From the NCBI GenBank assembly GCA_024958995.1, contig JANXGZ010000181.1, positions 1 to 12,918 of the forward strand: DNA of 12,918 nt. Direction: 5' to 3'. Position numbers and translations under genes: made by a program. Of this stretch, positions 1 through 6,388 are shown piece after piece. How positions within the stretch are numbered: position 1 is the first letter of the stretch; each line of letters starts with the position of its first letter. Origin of the DNA: Methylococcales bacterium. GTDB lineage: Bacteria > Pseudomonadota > Gammaproteobacteria > Methylococcales > UBA1147. The notes beneath the pieces are model-generated. The model ran no database searches and had not been told where the DNA came from. It saw only the letters and a program-made list of their open reading frames with translations.

Positions 1-555
1 CCGGGTGTTAAAACCTGCAGACACCGGCAGGCCGAAACCAGGTTCCGGAAATCCCTCGCTCAGTGGCAGAAAGACGCCCACCGTCATCACCAAACCGATC
101 ACTCCAACCACATTCGGATCCTGTATGGCGCAGTATCTGTTCCAAGGTCCTCTCTAATTCAAACTTGCCAGAACACCCCTACCCCAATTCCATCGCCTTT
201 CTTAAACACCACATGGCAAACTATGCCCTCTGTACAAGCCCAACTATCGGTTTCCATTTTCGTCGCTTCGGCGAACAATCATCACCTCACCGAATAGGAT
301 CCACTGTCTACCGAAACCACCAAAACCGATTCCTTACTAGCAGCAACCGGCAACTGTCCGTCCGACGGCAGTTCAATCAGGCTCTGTCGGTTTGTCTGTC
401 ATTCGTTCACAACCTCCAGAATGTGCGTGGGCATTCGACCGGACCGTAAAGCAAAAGCAAAAGAAATATTGCGATTTCAACACTTCTGTGCCAGTTTTTA
501 TGTCGATGGGGTGATATGAGAACATTCAATTTAACAGCGGAGATCCGACTGGCCA

Positions 556-699
556 GGGTCCGAGGTGATACACCATGCCAGAGTTGCTGAAGGAATACAG
601 GAAGCTACCGTACGGGCCAAGCAAGAATCAGCGGAGTCCACGGGCTCCCGGCCCGCCATGTCATCCATACACTCGGGCCCGTATGGTCCGGTAGGACCC
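556..699. repeat. Nested inverted repeats, foldable intergenic segment
   Basis: Two nested complementary pairs are visible. GGGTCC (556-561) pairs with GGACCC (694-699). Inside it, ACCGTACGGGCC (607-618) pairs with GGCCCGTATGGT (676-687) as a 12-bp stem with one G-T pair. The enclosed loop is GC-rich and carries further short complementary pieces. This is much more GC-rich than the following 250 bases. It could be a structured RNA, a mobile-element end or the remnant of one; no U-tract follows, so it does not look like an intrinsic terminator. Confidence 0.4.
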
Positions 700-822
700 G
701 CAATGAAGCATTCTTGTTGACTTCCTGCTACAGGGAATCGATGAAACTGACTCTCATCCCCGATTGCGTAATAATATCTTTATATTCTACACCATAGGTG
801 TTTACTGGGATCCGTTGATGTT

Positions 823-843
823 TGTAACTTCTGTGTAACTTCT
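823..843 (+). promoter_or_regulatory. Tandem direct repeat, candidate response-regulator operator
   Basis: The 10-mer TGTAACTTCT occurs twice, at 823-832 and 834-843, giving an exact 11-bp period, about one helical turn. OmpR/PhoB/CpxR-family regulators bind head-to-tail half-sites with 10-11 bp spacing, and GTAAC-N6-GTAAC resembles that layout. It is 146 bases upstream of the ATG at 989. A 5-bp inverted repeat, CACAC (844-848) and GTGTG (856-860), follows directly. A possible -10, TATATC, is at 883-888, but I see no good -35. The role is inferred from architecture only. Confidence 0.35.
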
Positions 844-930
844 CACACCATCCAAGTGTGGGTTAAGGACGAAAGAAGGATTTATATCGATAATGAAATC
901 AATTCCAAATGTTCAGAACGATCCCGTTTG

Positions 931-956
931 AAATTCTCCTCTGTAGAAGAGAATTT
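931..956 (+). promoter_or_regulatory. Perfect 8-bp inverted repeat in the leader of the small exported protein gene
   Basis: AAATTCTC (931-938) and GAGAATTT (949-956) are perfect inverted copies with a 10-base spacer, 19 bases before the Shine-Dalgarno sequence of the gene at 989. As RNA it would be a hairpin, as DNA a dyad operator. A 12-codon ORF (893-931, AAGAAGGA upstream at 873-880) ends on its first base, a layout reminiscent of leader-peptide control, though the ORF may be chance. No U-run follows, so it is not a simple terminator. Confidence 0.4.
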
Positions 957-988
957 ATAGCGTCAGTTGAAAGCTAAGGAGGTTTAAA

Positions 989-1252
989 ATGAATCGTTTT
1001 AAAATAGTATCATCAATCATCCTGTTGGGGTTTTCATCCGTTGTTTTGTCAGCTGGTTATCGTCTTTCTGAAGCTCGTGCTCTGGCGTCTGCTAAATCAA
1101 AAAGTAATCATTCTTGTCGTGTAATAAAGGAAAATCTTAATGATAATTATGAGTCCTATTTGTTTGAATGTGGAGATAAAAGGATTTCAGTTACTTGTGA
1201 TGTTAAGGAAGGGGAATCGCGCACTTATTCCGCCTCACTTTCCTGCTATTAA
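989..1252 (+). CDS. Small exported four-cysteine protein of unknown function
   Basis: An 87-residue protein whose family I do not recognise. The start is well supported: TAAGGAGGT at 975-983 ends six bases before the ATG. Residues 1-22 form a classical signal peptide (basic Asn-Arg-Phe-Lys, hydrophobic core 6-20, cleavage probably after Ser-Ala at 22), leaving about 65 residues in the periplasm or outside. The mature part has four cysteines (43, 61, 70, 86), an even number compatible with two disulfides, and is polar and mixed in charge. Codon use is AT-rich compared with msrB downstream. The stop codon is followed directly, in the same frame, by the remnant of a macro-domain gene, suggesting that this gene arrived by insertion or replacement. 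It could be a small envelope stress, inhibitor or binding protein; no function is assigned. Confidence 0.8.
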   Translation: MNRFKIVSSIILLGFSSVVLSAGYRLSEARALASAKSKSNHSCRVIKENLNDNYESYLFECGDKRISVTCDVKEGESRTYSASLSCY

Positions 1253-1444
1253 TGTTTGACCGCGTAACAATACGCATTCTCTGCCATTTCCTGTGGCGTC
1301 TACGGTGACCCAATGGAGCTAGCTGCCAAAGTCCCAATCGATACGCTGCGTGAATTTCTTGCAACTGCAAACCCGATGCGAAAATTACTATTGGCCGGCC
1401 TTGAAGAAGACGTATTCACCTATTCGGCCAGACTGCACCCGTAA
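1253..1444 (+). pseudogene. Macro-domain protein, C-terminal remnant
   Basis: Reading 1268-1444 gives YAFSAISCGVYG, then DPMELAAKVPIDTLREFL, ending LEEDVFTYSARLHP and TAA. This matches the C-terminal third of macro-domain proteins of the YmdB/O-acetyl-ADP-ribose deacetylase type, where Ile-Ala-Phe-Pro-Ala-Ile-Ser-(Cys/Thr)-Gly-Val-Tyr-Gly is the phosphate-binding loop, followed by the helix Ala-Ala-X-X-Ala-X-X-Thr-Val-Arg-Glu-Phe-Leu. The four codons at 1253-1264 (Cys-Leu-Thr-Ala) are followed by an in-frame TAA at 1265-1267. No start codon or N-terminal half (the Asn-Ala-Ala-Asn region) is visible upstream, where the small exported protein gene sits instead. It is therefore called a truncated, non-functional gene. 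Intact homologues remove ADP-ribose modifications or deacetylate O-acetyl-ADP-ribose. Confidence 0.78.
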
Positions 1445-1526
1445 ATCGACTGTTTCCTTGAACGAGACCCCTTTTACAGCTGGAAGGCATTTGAGACCGC
1501 AACACATCACAAAGGAATAACCAGCC

Positions 1527-1934
1527 ATGACTAATAAAGTCCAGCGAAGCGAAGAGGAATGGACACGCTGCCTGAATCCCGATCAATTCAGGATCTGCCG
1601 GCAGAAGGGCACGGAGCCGCCATTCACCGGCGAGTACGTGAACAACAAGGCAGACGGTGCTTACGAATGCGCCGGTTGCGAGCAGGTGCTGTTCGATTCC
1701 ACACACAAGTACGATTCCGGTTCCGGGTGGCCCAGTTTCTGGAAATTATCTACAGCTGATTCGATCAACGAAATCGTCGATCGCAGTCACGGCATGCACC
1801 GGACCGAGGTAACCTGCTCCGGCTGTGGCTGCCACCTCGGGCACGTGTTCGAAGACGGGCCACAACCGACTGGGCTACGCTACTGCATCAACTCGCTGTC
1901 GCTTTCCTTCAGACCAAGGCACAGTAAACGATGA
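1527..1934 (+). CDS. msrB: Peptide-methionine (R)-S-oxide reductase MsrB
   Basis: Reduces the R epimer of methionine sulfoxide in oxidised proteins, normally with thioredoxin. At 135 residues it has normal length for a single-domain, cytoplasmic MsrB. Zinc-site cysteines are at 48, 51 (Cys-Ala-Gly-Cys), 97 and 100 (Cys-Ser-Gly-Cys). The Ser-Gly-Trp-Pro-Ser-Phe core is at 66-71, His-Leu-Gly-His-Val-Phe at 103-108, and catalytic Cys120 lies in Arg-Tyr-Cys-Ile-Asn-Ser. In E. coli and Neisseria MsrB the residue before Gly-Trp-Pro-Ser-Phe is the recycling Cys; here it is Ser66, so the enzyme probably lacks that resolving cysteine, as many natural MsrBs do. AAAGGAA at 1511-1517 supports the ATG. 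Its stop overlaps the start of the aminopeptidase gene as ATGA, indicating translational coupling. Confidence 0.96.
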   Translation: MTNKVQRSEEEWTRCLNPDQFRICRQKGTEPPFTGEYVNNKADGAYECAGCEQVLFDSTHKYDSGSGWPSFWKLSTADSINEIVDRSHGMHRTEVTCSGCGCHLGHVFEDGPQPTGLRYCINSLSLSFRPRHSKR

Positions 1935-3250
1935 AAATTGAACCCGAAACCAGGGCCCACGCTGAGAATCTGCTTCGGTTCATCGACGCCAGCCCCAGTC
2001 CGTGGCATGCCGTCGAGATGATCAAAAGAAGTCTGGAAGAAAATAGCTTTTGCGAACTAAAAGAGTCGGACTCCTGGTCTCTAGGGCCGGGAGGTCGCCA
2101 TTACGTGGTGCGCGACGGATCTTCGATTATTGCCTTCGTAACCGGCGACCAAGCACCCACCGAAACCGGCTACAGGATCATCGGTGCACACACCGACTCG
2201 CCCGGCCTGCGAATTAAGCCCAACCCGGTAACCCAGTCAGGCGGAATGAGCCGGATCGGTGTCGAAGTCTACGGAGGACCGATCCTGGCCACCTTTACCG
2301 ATCGGGACCTCAGTCTAGCCGGGCGAGTTGCCATCATGGACGGTGGCGGACGTTTCAGTACCCGACTAATCCACATTGAGAAACCCCTGCTTCGATTGCC
2401 CAACCTGGCGATCCACATGAACAGGAAAGTTAATGAGAAAGGATTGCTGCTGCACATCCAGAACGAACTGCCACTGATCCTTTCCAACAGCAACGGGGAA
2501 GACAGCGACGGAAAGGATTTTCTCAACCTGCTCGCCAGGCAGGTCGACACCAAGATCGATTCGATCACCGCTTGGGATCTGGCGATTTTCGACACTCAGC
2601 GGGGTACTCTTTACGGGCCTGACGATGAATTCCTCGCCAACAGCCAACTGGACAACCTGGCCTCCTGCCATGCGGCGCTGACAGCATTGTTGAGCGAAGA
2701 AGCGCTGGAAGGAGAAACAACACGGGTCTGCGCGTTCTTTGACCACGAGGAAATCGGCAGCGAAAGCCTGAAAGGCGCTGATAGCAGCTTCCTGCCGGAT
2801 GTACTGGAACGCATCTCCATAGCCCGGAACCAAACACGCGAAGCCTACAAAAGAGCACTGGCAACAAGTTTCCTGATCAGCGCCGACATGGCCCATGCCT
2901 ACCAGCCGAACTTTGCGTCAGCCTACGAACCCGATCACCGGGTGCGGGTCAACCACGGCCCGGTCATCAAAATCAACGCAAACCAGCGCTACACCTCCGA
3001 AAGCATATCGGATTCGCGTTTCATCCAGTTATGCTCGGAAGCCGGTGTCCCCTGGCAGAAATACAACCACCGTAGCAACTTGCCCTGCGGAAGTACCATA
3101 GGCCCGATAACATCGGCAAAGCTAGGAATCCGTTCAGTTGACGTGGGCTGTCCGCTGTGGGCTATGCACAGCATCCGGGAAAGTGCCGGGGTCCTAGACC
3201 ACGAATACATGACACGGGCGATGACCCGTTTCTTTAACCAGGAGATCTGA
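1931..3250 (+). CDS. apeB: M18 family aminopeptidase
   Basis: A cytosolic dinuclear-zinc aminopeptidase of the aspartyl aminopeptidase family (M18), 439 residues, close to the usual 425-440. Metal-site motifs appear in order: Gly-Ala-His87-Thr-Asp-Ser-Pro-Gly; bridging Asp241 in Gln-Leu-Asp-Asn-Leu; Asp-His-Glu273-Glu274-Ile-Gly-Ser (catalytic Glu and metal ligand); Asp319 in Ser-Ala-Asp-Met-Ala-His; and His413 in Ala-Met-His-Ser-Ile-Arg-Glu near the C-terminus. Family members remove N-terminal residues, often acidic ones, from peptides and form large oligomers. No signal peptide is present. The ATG overlaps the msrB stop (ATGA), so the two are very likely co-transcribed and translationally coupled; both could serve protein turnover and repair. 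It converges on rsmE with 35 bases between the stops. Confidence 0.95.
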   Translation: MKIEPETRAHAENLLRFIDASPSPWHAVEMIKRSLEENSFCELKESDSWSLGPGGRHYVVRDGSSIIAFVTGDQAPTETGYRIIGAHTDSPGLRIKPNPVTQSGGMSRIGVEVYGGPILATFTDRDLSLAGRVAIMDGGGRFSTRLIHIEKPLLRLPNLAIHMNRKVNEKGLLLHIQNELPLILSNSNGEDSDGKDFLNLLARQVDTKIDSITAWDLAIFDTQRGTLYGPDDEFLANSQLDNLASCHAALTALLSEEALEGETTRVCAFFDHEEIGSESLKGADSSFLPDVLERISIARNQTREAYKRALATSFLISADMAHAYQPNFASAYEPDHRVRVNHGPVIKINANQRYTSESISDSRFIQLCSEAGVPWQKYNHRSNLPCGSTIGPITSAKLGIRSVDVGCPLWAMHSIRESAGVLDHEYMTRAMTRFFNQEI

Positions 3251-3264
3251 GGCAGCAGGCTGCC
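3251..3264. repeat. Short inverted repeat between converging genes
   Basis: GGCAGC, two bases, then GCTGCC form a perfect inverted repeat in the 35-base gap between the aminopeptidase stop and the rsmE stop. It can fold as a 5-bp stem with a 4-base loop in either direction. Neither side is followed by a run of T, so any terminator function is weak or Rho-dependent. Confidence 0.3.
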
Positions 3265-3285
3265 CAGGAAAGAAAAGACCGGGGC

Positions 3286-4026
3286 TCAGCCGCGAAAACC
3301 GAGGTCACCCCAAGTTGCCTGGAGCAACGCGACTCCAGCGAGCACTGCGGTCTCTGTTCTAAGAATACGAGGGCCCAGACAAATACCCGTGAACCCGGCA
3401 TCAAAAGCCTGCTCACGTTCCAAAGGGGAAAACCCTCCCTCCGGGCCGGACAACAGGGAAACGCAGTCCGGAACGGTATCCAGGTCACCGAGAGACCGAG
3501 TAGAAAGGGGATCCAGGAACAACTTTAAACCACTGCACTGTTTCAGCCAGGACAGGAGAGGTTGAGGCGGATTGACTTCAGGAACCTTGGCACGGCCCGA
3601 TTGTTCACTGGCATGCTGTGCGACTTTCTGCCAGTGGGACTGCTTCTGAAGTGCGCGGACGGTGGTATCCACCTTAACCACCGTCCGCTCCGTAAACAGA
3701 GGACTGACGCCGGCCACACCGAGTTCAACCGATTTCTGGATGGCAAAATCCATCCGTTCGCCTCGTGAGATTCCCAGGCCCAGGTAAATGACCAATCGTG
3801 ATTCGGTATCGCACGGGCCCGCCGATTCGACCTCAAGGGTCACCGATTTCTTGCTCACCAGGACAAGAACTGCGCCATATTCAAAGCCCTCTCCGTCGAA
3901 CAGACTCAGTGAGTGGCCTTTTTTCAGGCGAAGTACGCTGCGCACGTGGTGTGCACTGACATCGTCCAGTTCCACATGAGCACCGAGGCTGAGAGCAACG
4001 GGCAGGTAAATTCTTGGAATTCGCAT
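3286..4026 (-). CDS. rsmE: 16S rRNA (uracil1498-N3)-methyltransferase RsmE
   Basis: Transfers a methyl group from S-adenosylmethionine to N3 of U1498 in 16S rRNA, acting on the assembled 30S subunit. Its 246 residues match the family length. Residues 1-70 form the N-terminal PUA-like RNA-binding part (His-His-Val-Arg-Ser-Val-Leu-Arg at 26-33). From about 75 on is the SPOUT knot domain: Gly-Pro-Glu-Gly-Gly-Phe at 194-199 and Leu-Gly-Pro-Arg-Ile-Leu-Arg-Thr-Glu-Thr-Ala at 217-227, the conserved knot that binds SAM. GGAG lies eight bases before the ATG. It is the last gene of the metK-ahcY-metF-rsmE run, 101 bases after metF, a gap large enough for an internal promoter, though none is obvious. 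Confidence 0.95.
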   Translation of the reverse strand: MRIPRIYLPVALSLGAHVELDDVSAHHVRSVLRLKKGHSLSLFDGEGFEYGAVLVLVSKKSVTLEVESAGPCDTESRLVIYLGLGISRGERMDFAIQKSVELGVAGVSPLFTERTVVKVDTTVRALQKQSHWQKVAQHASEQSGRAKVPEVNPPQPLLSWLKQCSGLKLFLDPLSTRSLGDLDTVPDCVSLLSGPEGGFSPLEREQAFDAGFTGICLGPRILRTETAVLAGVALLQATWGDLGFRG

Positions 4027-4127
4027 GACTCAGGCTCCGTACCGAGTAACCTGAAATTGGTCAATTCGGCCCACACTCTGCCTCCGTATACCCCGACAAA
4101 CGAGACCTGTTGAACGGCTGACTCGGT

Positions 4128-4979
4128 TTACTTCAGGTCAAGGTTGTCCCAAATACGACGAATCAGATGAGACCGGTTCATCGTATAGAAATGGAGCCCT
4201 GGCGCGCCGTTATTGAGCAGACGCTGGCACAGACCACTGACCAATTCAACACTGAGAGAATGAACTGATTCCCTATCGTCACCGAAATACTCGAAGCGCT
4301 TCCTCATCCAGCGCGGTATCTCCGCACCGCAGGCCTCGGAAAAACGCGAAATCTGGAAGAAGTTGCCAATGGGCATAATTCCGGGGGTAATCGGAACATC
4401 AATTCCGTTCTTGTCGCAGGCATCGCGAAAGCGGAAATAAGCATCAGCATTGTAGAAATACTGGGTTATCGCACCATTGGCACCGGCATCGATCTTACGC
4501 CTGAAGTTCTGGAAATCGGCCTCGATGTCCGGCGCCTGCGGATGCATTTCCGGGTAAGCTGCTACCTCAATTTGGAAATAAGCTCCGGTTTCTTGCCGGA
4601 TGAACTCGACCAGTTCATTGGCATAACGAAACTCGCCAACATCCATCATTCCGGAAGGCAGATCACCGCGCAGGCATACGATCCTGCGGATTCCCTGCAT
4701 CCGGTAGTCCTCGATAATCCCCCGGATATTTTCACGGGTAGACCCGATACATGAGATATGCGGCGCTGATTCAATCCCGGTTCTAACCTTGAGGTTCATC
4801 ACCGTCTCGCGGGTCTTGTCACGGCTTGTTCCGTCGGCTCCGTAGGTCACTGAGAAAAACAGCGGATTCAGAGCAGCCAGGTCTTCCGACGTTTTTACCA
4901 GCAATTCTTCCGCCTCGGCTGACCGTGGCGGAAAAAACTCGAAACTGTATTCCTTTTCGTACTGGTTTTTCGGTTCCAT
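4128..4979 (-). CDS. metF: 5,10-methylenetetrahydrofolate reductase MetF
   Basis: FAD-dependent reduction of 5,10-methylene-THF to 5-methyl-THF, the methyl donor for regenerating methionine from homocysteine. The protein has 283 residues, typical of bacterial MetF without a regulatory domain. Visible signatures are Phe-Glu-Phe-Phe-Pro-Pro at 13-18 (the Glu corresponds to the catalytic Glu28 of E. coli), Ser-Val-Thr-Tyr-Gly-Ala at 43-48, Leu-Arg-Gly-Asp at 103-106 (Asp near the flavin), Thr-Gln-Tyr-Phe-Tyr-Asn at 172-177, Pro-Gly-Ile-Met-Pro-Ile at 199-204 and His-Phe-Tyr-Thr-Met-Asn at 263-268. It lies 43 bases after ahcY on the same strand; the Shine-Dalgarno is weak (CCAGG). Linkage with metK and ahcY places it in the activated methyl cycle. 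Confidence 0.96.
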   Translation of the reverse strand: MEPKNQYEKEYSFEFFPPRSAEAEELLVKTSEDLAALNPLFFSVTYGADGTSRDKTRETVMNLKVRTGIESAPHISCIGSTRENIRGIIEDYRMQGIRRIVCLRGDLPSGMMDVGEFRYANELVEFIRQETGAYFQIEVAAYPEMHPQAPDIEADFQNFRRKIDAGANGAITQYFYNADAYFRFRDACDKNGIDVPITPGIMPIGNFFQISRFSEACGAEIPRWMRKRFEYFGDDRESVHSLSVELVSGLCQRLLNNGAPGLHFYTMNRSHLIRRIWDNLDLK

Positions 4980-5022
4980 TACCTGGTTAGAGGCTATCGA
5001 TCATAAGAAACTGCCGAAACAA

Positions 5023-6336
5023 TCAGTAACGGTAATGCTCAGCCTTGAAGGGTCCGTCCTGACTCACACCGATATACTCCGCCTGCTTTTCCGTCAATCG
5101 GGTCAGGTGAACACCGAGTTTTTTTAGGTGCAGTGAAGCCACTTTCTCGTCGAGCCTCTTGGGCAGCACGTAAACCTCGTGCTTGTAATTCTCTGCGTTG
5201 TTCCAGAGTTCTATCTGGGCCAGCACCTGGTTCGAAAACGAGTTCGACATGACGAAGCTCGGGTGCCCCGTAGCGCAGCCCAGGTTCACCAGACGTCCTT
5301 CCGCGAGGATGATGATCCGCTTTCCGTCCGGGAAAATCACATGATCCACTTGGGGTTTGATGTTCTCCCACTGATACTGGCCCAGCGAAGCAATATCGAT
5401 TTCGGAATCGAAATGACCGATGTTGCAAACAATCGTCTGGTCCTTCATGGCCTTCATGTGTTCATGGGTAATCACGTGGAAGTTTCCGGTCGCGGTAACG
5501 AAAATATCGGCTTCGGTTGCCGCCTGATCCAGATTCACCACGCGGTAACCTTCCATTGCTGCCTGCAGAGCACAGATCGGGTCAATTTCGGTCACCCAGA
5601 CCGTGGCACCCTGACCACGGAGCGACTGCGCACAGCCCTTGCCGACATCGCCATAACCGCAAACGACTGCGATCTTGCCAGCAATCATAACGTCAGTTCC
5701 GCGCTTGATGCCGTCAAGCAGCGATTCCCGGCATCCATATAGGTTGTCGAACTTGGATTTGGTCACCGAATCATTGACATTGAAGGCAGGGGTTTTCAGC
5801 GAGCCCTTGCTGACCATCTCGTAAAGGCGCAACACCCCGGTGGTGGTTTCCTCGGAAAGCCCGCGAACGTCCTCCATTAATTCCGGGTACTTGTCGTGCA
5901 TTACCAGGGTCAGATCGCCACCATCATCCAGCAACATATTTGGCCGCCACCCGTCCGGCCCAAAAATGCTCTGATCGATACACCACCAGGCCTCGTCCTC
6001 AGTCTCACCCTTCCAGGCAAAAACCGGGATTCCTGCAACAGCAATTGCAGCCGCCGCATGATCCTGGGTCGAGAAGATGTTGCAAGATGACCAGCGAATC
6101 TCCGCTCCAAGGTCGGCCAGTGTCTCGATCAAGACAGCAGTCTGGATCGTCATGTGCAGACAACCGGTGATTCGAGCACCCTTCAATGGCTGTTGAACCC
6201 GATATTCTTGACGAATAGCCATCAGTCCCGGCATTTCGGTTTCAGCAATATTAATTTCCTTGCGCCCCCATTCCGACAGCGAAATGTCGGCGATCTTGTA
6301 GTCGGGAGTCAGATTCGAAACGGGTTGACTGCTCAT
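5023..6336 (-). CDS. ahcY: Adenosylhomocysteinase (SAH hydrolase)
   Basis: NAD-dependent hydrolysis of S-adenosylhomocysteine to adenosine and homocysteine, relieving product inhibition of methyltransferases. At 437 residues this is the shorter form, close to the human enzyme, and appears to lack the 30-40 residue insertion of longer bacterial enzymes such as those of Pseudomonas and Mycobacterium. Seen here: His61 in Cys-Leu-His-Met-Thr, Glu162-Glu163, Lys193 and Asp197 in Asp-Ser-Val-Thr-Lys-Ser-Lys-Phe-Asp-Asn, the Rossmann loop Gly-Tyr-Gly-Asp-Val-Gly-Lys-Gly at 227-234, Asn-Ile-Gly-His307, Gly-His358-Pro-Ser-Phe, and the NAD-binding tail Phe-Lys-Ala-Glu-His-Tyr-Arg-Tyr. It follows metK by 52 bases. 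That gap is too short for, and shows no sign of, the SAH riboswitch that precedes ahcY in some proteobacteria. Confidence 0.97.
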   Translation of the reverse strand: MSSQPVSNLTPDYKIADISLSEWGRKEINIAETEMPGLMAIRQEYRVQQPLKGARITGCLHMTIQTAVLIETLADLGAEIRWSSCNIFSTQDHAAAAIAVAGIPVFAWKGETEDEAWWCIDQSIFGPDGWRPNMLLDDGGDLTLVMHDKYPELMEDVRGLSEETTTGVLRLYEMVSKGSLKTPAFNVNDSVTKSKFDNLYGCRESLLDGIKRGTDVMIAGKIAVVCGYGDVGKGCAQSLRGQGATVWVTEIDPICALQAAMEGYRVVNLDQAATEADIFVTATGNFHVITHEHMKAMKDQTIVCNIGHFDSEIDIASLGQYQWENIKPQVDHVIFPDGKRIIILAEGRLVNLGCATGHPSFVMSNSFSNQVLAQIELWNNAENYKHEVYVLPKRLDEKVASLHLKKLGVHLTRLTEKQAEYIGVSQDGPFKAEHYRY

Positions 6337-6388
6337 ATTTAAGGTGTTCTCTAGATAATTAAAGTCGATGAGTGCGTTGCAGATGGCC

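Larger units (their letters stand above)
1..988. other. Gene-poor left flank, no intact gene recognised
   Basis: Almost one kilobase with no ORF I would defend. A 128-codon + strand frame (63-449) has low-complexity, Ser/Pro/Asn-rich composition, no plausible ribosome binding site and no family resemblance, so I do not call it. The minus strand holds short protein-like stretches in different frames separated by stops (for example 1-130 and 282-380), which could be a decayed gene cut by the window edge. A possible 39-codon ORF lies at 575-694 behind GAGGTG, inside a foldable region. The last 170 bases hold the repeat and hairpin listed separately and appear to be the control region of the next gene. 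Confidence 0.5.

Noticed and set aside
63..449. 128-codon ORF on the + strand
   Set aside because: Low-complexity composition, no ribosome binding site, no family resemblance; the opposite strand looks more protein-like.
717..722. TTGACT as a -35 box in the left flank
   Set aside because: The sequence 17 bases downstream (GATGAA) is not a -10 element.
2366..2896. Long minus-strand ORF of 176 codons inside the M18 gene
   Set aside because: Antisense shadow of a gene with all catalytic motifs on the + strand.
6337..6388. Possible SAH riboswitch before ahcY
   Set aside because: Only 52 bases long, with none of the conserved SAH aptamer core.
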